DNA from: Atherinomorus stipes | Lineage: Eukaryota > Chordata > Actinopteri > Atheriniformes > Atherinidae | Direction: 5' to 3' | DNA length: 64,000 bases | NCBI GenBank assembly: GCA_023101725.1 | Contig: JALJCO010008621.1 | Span: 1,223,001 to 1,287,000 of the forward strand | Shown: positions 1 to 10,930 of the stretch, piece by piece | Layout of the letters: each line of letters starts with the position of its first letter | How positions within the stretch are numbered: position 1 is the stretch's first letter | Program-made: the position numbers and the translations under genes | Notes under the pieces: model-generated | Seen by the model: only the letters and a program-made list of their open reading frames with translations | What the model was told of the DNA's origin: nothing | Databases searched by the model: none

Positions 1-94
1 AAATGAGACATTGTTCACAAAACTGAGCAGCCTTTGATAAAAGGAGCAGCACTGCACTTATGTGTAACTGTGTCTTGTTTTACTCCCTGACTAG

Positions 95-299
95 TGCCGT
101 GATAGTGACGCACCTTTGCACAGCGAGCACTTTTTTCACTCTTTTGTCATGGCTGCCGACATTCTTTAAAGACACCTTCCCTGATGCCAAGGTATCTAAA
201 CATCCTCTCTCAGAATATATATTTGTGAAACGAAATGAAATGAAAAATATTTTATTTATCCCAGAAGTGTGTATGTATGTGTATGTGTATGTATATACG

Positions 300-348
<49 letters not shown>

Positions 349-3300
349 ATATACTGTATATATACGTATATATACACAGTATACAGTATGTGTGTATATC
401 TTCATGGCCCTTACCATAGCTTTCATAGCTTTCAACACCTAATTATTGAAAGACAGAAATTCAGTTGTATACATGTAAAAGCTAGAAAATATGATATTCC
501 TCCAGGGCTGGGTGTTTAATGTCATTCCCTGGTTGGTGGCCATACCCTCTTCACTCTTCAGCGGCTGCCTGTCTGACCACCTCATTGGTCAAGGTAAGAG
601 GCCTCAGTTCATCATTTTAAGAGAGTCATTTTAAAATTTTGAGAAAAAAGCTGCATATTCTGTCTTTATCTCCTCAGGTTTTGATACAGCCTCAGTGAGG
701 AAGTTAATGCAGGTATGATATTTATATTGAATCTATTTGTTATAAGTTTAGTCCAATTGTGAACTTTCTTCCCATTGCACAGTGCATGAATGTCCTCTTT
801 ACACTTGTACATATTTAACTTATCATTTTAAGTGTTTCATGAGCATTCATCTCTGTGTCAGTTTTTCTCCATGGGTGTGTCGAGTGTGTTCACCCTTCTT
901 CTGTGTGGCAACACCACCTTTGCCTGGGCTGTAGCATTTGTGTCGGCCACCATGGGCCTCACCACCTTCAGTCACAGGTACTGGCATCCACTCATGTCTG
1001 CATTGCATCTAAGGGCCTGTTTTATTATCCTTTAAGATTTAAATGTGATGTTCCCTTGGGGCCTGTTCCTCAGTTTTGTTTTTTAAGTTCCATCTTGGGT
1101 ATACCATTTCAAATGTTGTCTTTTTTTTTCATTGGCAGCAACACAATGCATCTACTTGGACTTTTAAAGTGTTCGCTCTACCTCTTCCATTGAACAAACT
1201 TGTTTAATGCAAAAAGTTCCAAATTATGCCACTGGGACTGAGCCTAACCAGGGTGGGCTTGGCAGGTGTCAGCTTTCATTGGGCATGCAGTTTGTTAAAT
1301 AGTAATCGGACCCACTCTGTGCCTTTTAAGTCATTGAATTTCTCAGTTGTAAACCTCTTAGCGACAACAAAGTCACAGAGTTTTACTTGTTAATGAAAGG
1401 TTTAAACCTGCTGAGACAATTAATTAAACTCTACTTTCATTCTAATAATACTAAATAATGCCCACTTTTGTTCTGGCATACATAGTAAATCATTTGTTGT
1501 GGACTATTTTCATGGTATTAGTGCTAGTAGTGTGTTGCATTTATGACAACATGTATAACAGGGAGTCATGGTTATGCTTTCAAGTACTTGTCATTATTTT
1601 ATGATTTAGTTGCTGGTTTGAAGTTTTTCACTGGATTTGTCCATTTCTTCATATCACCCAAAAATAAATAAGAAATCTATTAGAGGAAAGGATGAAGAAA
1701 CTCTTGTGGAAGAAGCAGTGTTGAATTAGAATAGAAAAGCAGAAGAATGTGGCTGAAAGTTTTCAGGACTTTATCTCAGGGGGTATCATCAGATATCTAT
1801 ATATTGTATAACCATGCCATTTTCTTACTTTTTTGTCTTTTCAATTTTTTTTTTTTTTTCTTCAAATGGATATTCAGGAACTAATCCTCACAGTTCAATT
1901 TAACAATGAAATATTTCAAAACTTCAACCCTTTGCTAGTTAACTTTTCCCTCTCTATTCAAAGCCCACCTGACTTGAAGCTTTATGTGTCTGCTTCATCC
2001 GCCACATAAACATAAAACTGCTATTTCAGCTGTGAGCCTTTACTACAGTTAAGCAAGGTTAAACTGTCAACATCACTCAGAAAAGCTGCTCATACACAGC
2101 TACCTGCTCAACACTTAACAGATTACAGCACTTTTTTAGTTGACAAAGGAAAAGTAAATGAGCAAGTCAGAGTAGCAAGTTAGAAAGTACTTTCTACAGA
2201 TAACATCAGTTCACTGTTAAACACAAATACAGATGCACAAGAAATAGGACATTTTTATTAAGAATAGCCTGTGATTGACAAAAAAGGTTTGAATTTCAAA
2301 AACCTGACAACACAGATGACAGGAGGTGGAGTAGTCTGGCATGGCATCCTCTAAAGCCACTTCATTTACAATATGCAAAGGTTCTTACGCAACCTTTGTC
2401 TGACTGTAAAAAAAAAAAAAAAATAATAATAATAATTCGACACCCTTAGCTTGAAATGTGATTTTGGTTTTCTTTAATAATCATAGAAAATATTGGCTAT
2501 TCTATAGTCAAATAATACTGTAGGTATTTATGTTTGTCAGGGTTTTAAGTAATGGCTAAATTCACTCAACATTCCTCCAGGGTCACAGTGACACAATATT
2601 TAATAATTCATTAAAGAAAATACTTTCTTTTGATTTGATTTGATTTCTTATGGCAAAGACTGACATAATATGTCGTATGCTTGACTGTTAATTTCATCAT
2701 TTATATAATAACATGGTTAACAACATATATTTCCGTTGCAGCGGTGTTTCTGTAAATGTTCAAGATCTTGCTCCTTCGTGTGCTGGAGCTCTGTTTGGTG
2801 AGTAAGAGAAGTTTTATAGAGGACTTTTCAAAATCACCACTGAAATTTTAACTCTGTAATAAATGATGCATCTTGTGTGTTCCTGCTGTCCTCCTACAGG
2901 TGTTATGAATACGTGCGGTGCATTCTCAGGTGAGTGTCTGTCAATCGAAAAACGTCTGTGATGAATCTTTAAGCTGCAGTCACACATACTATTAAATAAA
3001 ATAGTTGACTTCCTCTGTGAAGACAAAGTTTTTGGGTCACTGTCGGGTATACTGCATGCATATTTCATCAAGGACCGTAATGATGTTTGTATATCGATCA
3101 GAGGATGACAGGAAGCGGTCCTATGAGGGACATAAAGGATGTAACATTTTCTTCAGTTATTTCCATCAGGAAGAAAAAACAGCTCTGTACATCACATAAA
3201 ACAAACTTTGATTGTTGCTTCTGATTAGTCAATAATGCGGTTTAATTCCTGTTTCTGTGCAGGAGTCCTAATGGTGTATTTCTCGGGGTACCTCATTGAG

Positions 3301-3438
3301 GCAACAGGCTCATGGGCATCTGTGTTTGCCCTCATCACCACAGTCAACCTGCTCGGCCTTTTCATCTTCCTGGCTTTTGCAGAAGCACGTCGGGTGGATA
3401 TTGACTCCAGTAAGGTCCGCCATAACATTCACATCTAA
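95..3438 (+). CDS. slc17a9: slc17a9 (vesicular nucleotide transporter), 3' part, seven exons
   Basis: C-terminal ~198 residues of a major-facilitator organic-anion transporter. SLC17A9 (VNUT) loads ATP and other nucleotides into secretory and synaptic vesicles, driven by membrane potential. Coding exons bounded by AG/GT: 95-191, 506-593, 678-712, 862-977, 2742-2797, 2900-2929 (30-nt microexon) and 3263-3438, stop TAA at 3436-3438. The frame is continuous across every junction. Family landmarks seen: LLSWLPTFF and DTFPDAK (first exon), GWVFNVIPWLVAIP and SDHLI, then VRKLMQ, then VSVNVQDLAPSCAG, then EATGSW and the tail ARRVDIDS. These match the C-terminal half of vertebrate SLC17A9, about the last six membrane segments. 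The 5' exons lie upstream of the window. Fish may carry a/b paralogues; which one this is cannot be decided here. It is convergent with bhlhe23, as in human. Confidence 0.92.
271..399. repeat. TG/TA compound microsatellite in slc17a9 intron
   Basis: Alternating GTAT, (TA)n, (TG)n and TATACAGTATAC tracts inside the intron between the exons ending at 191 and starting at 506. The tract produces several spurious open frames of Y, I, V and C repeats on both strands. Confidence 0.95.
978..2741 (+). other. Largest visible slc17a9 intron
   Basis: Donor GT at 978 and acceptor TTGCAG ending at 2741. The intron interrupts a serine codon (AG|C) after the second base. It holds a T-run near 1846-1859 and an A-run followed by AAT repeats near 2407-2436. 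I see no coding sequence or clear mobile element in it. Confidence 0.8.
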
Positions 3439-4460
3439 ATCATCAGAGGGACCAGTGTTGTTCCTAAGGGGGATGCAACTTTGGGCAATCACCAGCTAGG
3501 ATTTTATCTACACTGGATTATTACCCAATGGGTAACAAGCTGCAGTGGGATAAAAGATGCAGACGACATCTGGGAAAAGTGTGATGGGCTCTGTGTCTGG
3601 TTAAGTATTACAACAGAAGTTACTGAAAAGCACACCGCAGACTCTGCATAACTTTACTGAAAAGTCTTAAAGCGTTCCAGCCCTGAATTCTGAAGGAATG
3701 AATTTAGAGGATGCGTTCCAGTTTAAGGAAAATGTGGATGGGTAAAGTTTGCAGTGGTTAAACAGTTGCAGGCAAACTGTTCACACTTACAGATCATGTT
3801 ACTTCAAACTAGAAAAATCCCAGAGGTTTTTTTCCAGTTTAGGATGTGTTCGTGATGACTGTTAGTCACAGGAGTTGTCTTACAGCTGCGACAGCCAAAG
3901 GTGTGCCTCCCTTACCCTTCAGGGATGGGGGAGGCGGGATTTGGTGACCCAAGGAGAGTCCCAACGTCTTACACCTGAAGTCTTTTATTAGTGTGTCCCA
4001 CTCACCCATCACTGAGAGAAATGTCGGAGAGACACCTCATTACCCAGTCACTAATTACTTGGAAGGAGCTCTAATGTTCTGTGCGAGTTACCTTCTGTCG
4101 TCCTCATCTCCATGGTTACAAGCTCATTTTATCATTTATGACGGGGTCACAGGAAGCTTAATGGCAGCAGGGCTATTACTGAATTTGTTCTTACATCTCA
4201 AGGAATATGTTGCAAGGTGAAAGACCAAATGTTAGCGGTCTATTTTTGTTCTAAAAAAAATGTATGTATTAGGAATACCTCACTGCATTGTTTTGAGTCG
4301 TGTTATGTTTATATTTATGTTGCTGAAAGTGCTTTTAGTTCTTTTTTAGGTAAGAGAAAGAGGAAATGTTAAGTTATATAGCAAAACAAAAATTTTGATT
4401 ACAATAAATCCAGTTTGATGCAGTATAGAAAACTCAAATAAACCCTTTCTATGTAAATTT
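3439..4460 (+). other. Probable slc17a9 3' UTR with two poly(A) signals
   Basis: Sequence after the slc17a9 stop codon. Canonical AATAAA hexamers occur at 4403-4408 and 4437-4442, so cleavage is likely around 4420-4460. A third AATAAA at 5295-5300 could serve a longer isoform. The UTR extent is inferred; no transcript data are available. Confidence 0.5.
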
Positions 4461-5374
4461 TACATTCTCTCTTGATCGGAGAGAGACTTCTCAATGTTAT
4501 CCTCATGAAAACATCATAGGCAGATAAGAAAGATTTCCAACTATTTATTTAAAGCAACACCATTATAGCACTTAAAACCTTTCTTACTTAGGCAATGAAC
4601 AGGGAGTGATGTCTGCCAGGAGAATGGAGATCGTTAGCAGAAGAGGGAGCCCATTCACTTGTCACGTTAGTGCCAGAGTTAGTGTGTCTTTGCTGTCTTA
4701 TTACAGCAGTTTTAAATGCAGCCGTCTCTATGTTGCACACTTGACATGATGAATGTTGCTGCAGGCGAGAAGATTAAAGATGATGTCTCGGGTTGAACAC
4801 AGTTAAGGAACTGGAGTATATTTGACATAATGATGTTACAACAGAGTATGTGGCAACTTGAATTAAAGCTAACTGCATAATTCTGGCTGAATGTCAAAGT
4901 GAATGTTTGCAGAATTTAGCTGTGGCATTTGGAGCACAGTTTTAATTTCTGTTTTACAATTGACATTAAATTTAGATGCTTGCTTCTACCTTTTATAGTT
5001 ATGCATTTATTATTTTGTGCCTGATTTCAGCAATGGAAAATGGCAAAACGTCTTAATTATGGGCATATAGTGTCAATTCTTGATCATTAGATGTTATTAG
5101 TATTTGCTGCCTTTGTAAGACTTTTGTTGCTTTTGTGTCACCAGTTATTATTTACACACAGAGGCACATAGGGGGTCTTTTTTTCTTTTATTTTTATTCA
5201 CGTAGCTGTATCTTACAATATGGGTTTGATCTTTTAAATGTTTATTGCATTTCATACTTTGCCAATCATTACAAATACATGGGATGTATTTGTAAATAAA
5301 CAATATGTAGGATTTACTCACCTTTGCCTTTTTTTAAAAATTGAAGATACACTTTTTATGCTTATGAACCGTAT
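4461..5374. other. Intergenic stretch, nothing recognised
   Basis: AT-rich single-copy-looking DNA with one AATAAA at 5295-5300. No coding pattern, RNA gene or mobile element recognised. Confidence 0.5.
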
Positions 5375-6571
5375 ATAAATCAGCCAAAGCATTAAAACTG
5401 TCTACTTTACATGCTCAGTTCCTGCAGGTTATGTGCACTGAACCTCTGAGGACTTATTATGGTATATGGCACAGGGAAGATGTATTTAATCCTTTGTGCT
5501 TCGGGGTCTCCATGGTTGTCCAATGGAATTTAGATGTTGGGAGTACTAAGGTCAGGTCATTTGGGGTCTTTGTTGTGTCCTTGATGCCATACTATGGCGG
5601 TTTTTGTGCTGTGACAGAGCATTTTGTTCTGTTGGAGGAGGCCTCTGCTGGAGTTTCTTTGTCATGGGAAGGTGCGCTTACTCTGCACCACTGCTCAAGT
5701 TGCTCCCATGAGTCAGTCAACTGTAACAAGAGTTAGGAAAGTTACTTCTGACATTAAATATCTTGTAGATTATTGTTTACTCTGTCCTAAATAAAAACGC
5801 TGTCAGTAATGTAACTGTTTTAATTACTTCATCATAGTAATGTAACCCATAATTTGGATAAATTAATTATGTTTCAAACTTTGGCAATAACATTAAAGTT
5901 CATTTCAGGCTGTAAATACTTCCTCAGGTTTGACATTGAGCATTTCTATGTTAACAGCATCTATATAAACTTTTTTCTGTAGAATTATGTTAGGCCCCTT
6001 TTCTGATTGAAGGAGGTCGACACTGGGAGGTTCGTCCAAGGACACGACCAGCTGGCCTGGTCTGTTCGTCTGGCTGCAGGTTGCATGAGCACTGCAAAAT
6101 TTATCTGATTGGCAGACAACATATGGGTCAAATTAAAAAAAAGAGAAAAAGATTAAGATAAGAAATGTTTGAGCACATGATGCCCAGTAAATGGACCCTG
6201 TCTAAAACCAGAAATGGCTGCTTGCAAAGCATCATACTGAGATGGAGTTTATTATGAATCTGCGGCTTTTCTGATTTGAACTGTGCAGAAACGCATACAA
6301 AAGCAGGTTGGAAAAAACTACAAAGCCACCAGAATGGTTGTTATATTTATTAAAATATAATTTTTTCTTTCTTTTAAAGACAAAATAACGTAGTCATTGA
6401 TAACTACTTTGGCTAATAAATGTACGTGAGTTACTATTTTCCTAGAAACTATAATTGATTACATTTGTTTGTTTTGTAAAACTCTGAAATGTAACTAGTT
6501 ACTCCCCAACACTGACTGTAACAAATGTTTCACTTTCCCTGTAAGGGGTTTTAATGTTGTGGCTGATGTTT
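5375..6571. mobile_element. Tc1/mariner-like relic with terminal inverted repeats, split by a hAT insertion
   Basis: Left end 5375-5399 reads ATAAATCAGCC..GCATTAAAAC and the right end 6547-6571 is its near reverse complement (GGTTTTAATG..GGCTGAT). This is the terminal signature of a widespread fish Tc1-type repeat whose ends carry 'atcagccataacattaaaacc'. Internal words such as 'tatggcaca', 'gatcctttgtgct'-like and 'tctccatgg' also resemble that family, from memory. Without the inserted block (5728-6522, one target copy included) the relic is only ~400 bp, so it is a deletion derivative or MITE. The 101-residue open frame at 5431-5736 lies in it and is not a gene. Confidence 0.72.
5728..6514. 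mobile_element. hAT-type non-autonomous element, 787 bp, with perfect 8-bp target duplication
   Basis: Flanked by ACTGTAAC at 5720-5727 and 6515-6522, an exact 8-bp target site duplication, the hallmark of hAT transposition. The right terminus ends GTAACTAGTTACTCCCCAACACTG; its complement begins CAGTGTTGGGGAGTAACTAG, a well-known fish hAT terminus. The left terminus (AAGAGTTAGGAAAGTTACTT) is a decayed match to it. No transposase frame is visible, so it moved in trans. It interrupts the older Tc1-like relic. Confidence 0.85.
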
Positions 6572-7840
6572 CTGTTAAGACACAAACTAATTATATCTAC
6601 ACTTAATGTCATTCTTCATATATTTATTCACAGAACTGTACAGAATACTCTAACTTGACTGTCTTTTCCCTCCAGTCTTTGGGCACACAGGGGTAGACCT
6701 TTCTCAGATGCTTGCTCTGGATTTGCAAATATGTCTTACATTTTTTATTCCTTTCATTTCTGATATGTTGTCAGCCTGCAAAATGTAAACATCAACATGA
6801 TAAATAAATGAATTTTTGTTCACCAGCATTTTGCTGTAGGATCCAGAAGGCCTTCTGGCAGTTTTTGATAACCTGTAACATATGTATGATAACAAAATAA
6901 ATGAATGCAAGAGGATTCAGTATTCTAAAGCTTTTAAAATGTGCTGTATTTAAAATCTATCAAATTTGAATAAAGATATATTTTGCCATCTCCTGGGGTT
7001 GTTTGAGCTTGGTGTTATCTGCATGTATTTTCTCTGTAGTTCCACAGAGTGGCAGCATAGTATTGGTAAAGATAATGGCACATGTTGCCTTAAAGCCTCC
7101 AAATGCAAACACTGTCTGCAGTCTGCAGTGGGGGCTATCAGTGTAGTGGAACAACTACTTCTTTTAGTTTTCAGATCACTTTAATAAATCTTACATCAAC
7201 AGGCATTTAAAAAAAAAAAACACTTATTCTACATACATGACAAAATCAAGGATATTTTAGTTGAACATGAGAAGCTTTTATGTGGATCAGCTGCAGAACA
7301 GGTTCTAGTGCGAGGCTGTCCTGTTCACACCAGCAGCTCACGACAGGCCCACATCCCAAGACGGGGCCAGCGGGACGTATGTGGTGGTACCATATGGCAG
7401 GATGCTGTGTGCCATGTTGGCTAACTGGCACTACCCACGTGCGAATGGCCAGACGCTAGTCAACCAAACCCACTCTTCCTCATGGGACTGAACGGCTCAG
7501 GTTGCCATGGCGACAGAGTGGCTTGTGGTTGCCGCGTGGCAATGAAAAGAAAGGGAGGAGGTCACAAGTGACTGAAAGTAACAAGTCATTTAGAAGTCAG
7601 CGGGGTGGAGTAAGTTGGCCGCGAATGTGGTTTTTGATTACAGTTCATAAAAACAACAGCCATGATGTTAAAGAAGTGGTCGGTCACTTTCTGGAGTGCC
7701 TCCACTGACAGAAAATGGTGTTGTAAAAGCAGACATAATCATGATGAGTGGTCTAGTATTTAATTAGCAGAGATGAAACACGATGAGGATAGTGGAGGAG
7801 AGGGGCGATTAAACCCTCCCCCAACTTGTTGGCTTGTAAA
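6572..7840. other. Intergenic stretch, nothing recognised
   Basis: No gene or family-level repeat recognised. A short A-run lies at about 7208-7220. Open frames here (6704-6910, 6966-7184, 7502-7708) are short, overlap on opposite strands and show no family motif. Confidence 0.5.
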
Positions 7841-8190
7841 AGTAACCCAGTAAATGCTGGGCCCATCAGAGAGCCAGAGATACATGTAAATGAAATAGCC
7901 CCATTAATTAGTAATTAACATCAAGTTAATGACATTTCACTGTGTCGCCATCTCATCCTATGTCCTTCCTCTGTGGTGGCGGGGCTGTCTCCCAGGTCCC
8001 TGATCTGAATGCTAATTAGTGCAAAGCTAAACTGCCATATAGGTCTACCTAATAATAAAGAGGCCTAGTTTAAGACTGGTCATTGTGTGGGGAGGATTAA
8101 TCACTTTGTAGTAATAGATCAGGAGGCTTTATAAGTCTAACAGTCCTTAGTGAGCTGTGACACTGAAGGCCATTGACAGATTTATGTGCT
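7841..8190. promoter_or_regulatory. Candidate conserved non-coding element (homeodomain-site cluster)
   Basis: Non-repetitive, balanced-composition block containing CATTAATTAGTAATTAAC, GCTAATTAGTG, GGATTAATCAC and AAGTTAATGAC, that is, several TAATTA/TTAATTA cores and an OTX/PITX-like GGATTAATC. This is the texture of deeply conserved developmental enhancers in vertebrates. Conservation itself is not visible from one sequence. The likely target by position would be bhlhe23. Confidence 0.35.
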
Positions 8191-9548
8191 AATTGCGTTG
8201 TGCCTGTTAGTCAAACATTTTCCCTCTTGACTTGGAACTACTTTTAACAATTCCCCTAGTTTTAACAATGTCTAAGAAACATTTGCTCAATGAGCATAAA
8301 ATACTTGTACGTCATACCTCATTATTTCAGGTTTTTGGTGGTTTGATTGAGTTTGAACTCAACATGGAAACTCTCATTTGCTTTGGGATCCCTCCTGAGC
8401 CTAAATCAGCTCTGTGACAGGGGTAATTTTGCTTGATTTGACTACGGCCTGGTGTATTATTGCTGTGAAGCGAGATGAAACATGATTTTAACACTCAGCA
8501 CACAGTGGTGTTCCTGCAAAGAACAAGATAGTGAGTTCCAAAATGAAGGAGATGAATTCAGACTCTGACATGCAGAATGACGTCCTGCCATGCTGCCAGT
8601 CTGTGCCACTCTTTCTTTATCTTCTACTTTCAATTTGTAACATCTCTATCTCTCTTCTTTGCTTTCTCTTTGTCCAAACTCAGTTTGATGACTACTTGAC
8701 CCTAAAAGCGAGCCCCTCACAGCCAAGCACATCCACCATTAGCACACCATCACACAAAAACTCACTCATCCATGCACACACGACCAAATATGTTGATTTT
8801 CTGTCAATTAAACCCCTTCAGCTGTTTGCCTCCTGCTAGACATATGGCCTGTGTTAAATCTAAAGAGCAAATGGAGCCACTATTGAAAGGGGCATCATTT
8901 TAATGGAACCCTGAGGGACAAGACCCACACCTGTGCAATAATAATATTAAACCATGCTCAATCCATTGGCCAGATGAGGACAGTGTTGGTTTGTGTATGC
9001 AGACTTATCCACATGGCATGTAGTGTGTTATGATCCAGACTTACCTTACCAACAGAAATATTTGTCTTTCCACAACAAATTAATTTGTCAGGGGTTTTTT
9101 TCCACCTAGACTCCTCAGTTTGAGTTGAATCCTTCTTTACAGCAATCTTTTATGTTATCAGAGTCTCAAAAGGAGACAGGCTGCTCAGGCTGTTTTCAGC
9201 CTAATATCTGCTATTATATAAGCCAGAAAAGCAAAGAAACAACTGCACTCCACAACTCTACCCTGCAGGCAGAGTGAGAGAGGAATATTTTTTCCCCTTT
9301 TTTGCCAAATGAATGGTTGTGTAGTTCACAGGTCTTTTGCTGGAACACAGACAAATGGTCAGACAAATGTTTAGATATAATTTTAGAAAACATTATGATA
9401 ATATGTTTTTGGCAGGGAGTGTTAGATGCTAATCTTTTTTTTAAACAAAAGGGGGATAAATTAAATGCTTAGAGGAGGTGAATATTTACACCCTTTTCAG
9501 GACATCCCTAACATCAATCCAGTCATCATCTATGCCCATTTATTCCAT
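8191..9548. other. Intergenic stretch, nothing recognised
   Basis: No gene, RNA gene or identifiable transposon. The 102-residue open frame at 8531-8839 is low-complexity (S/T/P-rich toward its end) and has no recognised domain. Confidence 0.5.
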
Positions 9549-9569
9549 GGGGGGGGGGGGGGGGGGGGG
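9549..9569 (+). repeat. Poly(G) tract, 21 G
   Basis: Uninterrupted run of 21 guanines on the + strand, one of four long G runs in the window (see also 22365, 32602, 48914). Confidence 0.97.
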
Positions 9570-9654
9570 ACTGGAGCTTATACAAGCAGATATTAGGGGG
9601 GGAGAGGCAGGGACATTTTGCTAGTGCACCCCCAATAAAAGTGAAAGCCAATGA

Positions 9655-9706
9655 TTTATTATTATTATAATAATAATAATAATTATTATTATTATTATTA
9701 TTATTT
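9655..9706. repeat. (ATT)n-(AAT)n-(ATT)n microsatellite
   Basis: Trinucleotide repeat whose phase flips from TTA to TAA and back, so the tract is partly self-complementary and could form a hairpin. Confidence 0.93.
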
Positions 9707-10539
9707 TGTTCTTCCTTTATAATAGCATTGCAGTTATTAGTTATGCTGTAATGATTTAATCAATGCATTGCTTGATAAATCATTTAGTCTTGTTTGAAAA
9801 AAGTAAACATTCAGTTTGAAATAGTTTTGCTGACTCAGTCTTCAAAAGAAGATGGTCTATTTAACAGCAATAAACAAAAAAAATCAATACACTATTGCAA
9901 TATATCACAAGTGTGTCTGACATGATATTGTAATGCAGTGCAATTTAATGTGAAATATGTTGTTATAATTTGTTCTTTTGTGTGTGTGATGGTAGAAAAT
10001 ATTTTGTGAGGAGCAAAGTTAACTTCTTTAAATGGAGTAATAGTTGAGAAAAAAGAAGAGCATCAAAGCTTCAGACAGAAAGTTTCCTTGTTTTGCTTTC
10101 AAATGACCAAAAAATGGCAAATTAATTGGTGAAAACAGTTTTAGTTGAAATTGATATATTTAGCCGACTCAGTAAAAATGGCATTAGGCTTCTATAGATC
10201 GTCACCCATTTTTACAAAAGTACCAGATGATCATCTTTTGTAACAGATCAGTGGTGTGTCAGTTCAGTTACAGGAGATTTGCACGTTTTAGTCAAGAAGA
10301 AACCAAAATGGCAAAATGCTGTTAAATATTTCTGTTTTGCTTATTTCACTCACTGCTAGGTCCTAATAATATGCAGCATTCTGTTTGTGCATGCACATGA
10401 AGAGGTTAAATACCCCACCCTGTTGCCCCCCTCACCCAACCCCCTCTGTACTCTCCCCTCCACTCATCTGTTCCAGCCTTTCCCAGCTTTACACCGCTCA
10501 CATCTCCAGCACCACCAGATCTCCCCTTTTTTCCTGCTT
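9707..10539. other. Intergenic stretch, nothing recognised
   Basis: AT-rich sequence, then a C-rich pyrimidine stretch near 10411-10530. No coding or mobile-element signature. Confidence 0.45.
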
Positions 10540-10930
10540 GCTCTTTACTAAAGTTTGGCTGTCAATCAGCAGTGGCCTCAGGCAACAGGCACTGATGAAA
10601 AGACCCCTGAGACAAGGAGACCCAAATTAGATTTCAATAAGGATGTTGAATATTCATATCAGGGAAACATCTAAAGGTAAATGCTTTTTGATCTCCTCAC
10701 ACAAATATCACTTGTGTGCATTCCCAGGTCCTGGCGCTCTGGTTCTACAGTGTTTTCTCCCCCAGCCTGGTCCGGCCCCGGCCCCGGCTCTGTCTCGCTC
10801 CTCGGGGGATGCAGCGGAATAATGATGATGGCGCTACAAAGGAGAAAAAGAGCCATAATGAATGTTTATACTAAAGGGACCCAATAGAAAGGGCATCCGT
10901 ACTAAGTATTCAGTAATTAGTATTTAGCAG
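10540..10930. promoter_or_regulatory. Candidate conserved non-coding element
   Basis: Non-repetitive block with a GC-rich core (10735-10820) flanked by AT-rich words such as TGTCAATCAGCAG, TTGAATATTCATATCAG, CCATAATGAATG and AGTAATTAGTATT. The open frames on both strands (10671-10887) are mirror shadows of one GC-rich stretch, without domain features. Enhancer-like by texture only. Confidence 0.3.

Noticed and set aside
60..94. ATG at 60 as a start for the first visible slc17a9 segment
   Set aside because: A splice acceptor ends at 94, and the family protein continues upstream; residues before 95 are intronic.
5431..5736. 101-residue open frame after slc17a9
   Set aside because: Lies inside the Tc1-like relic and runs into the nested hAT element; no domain.
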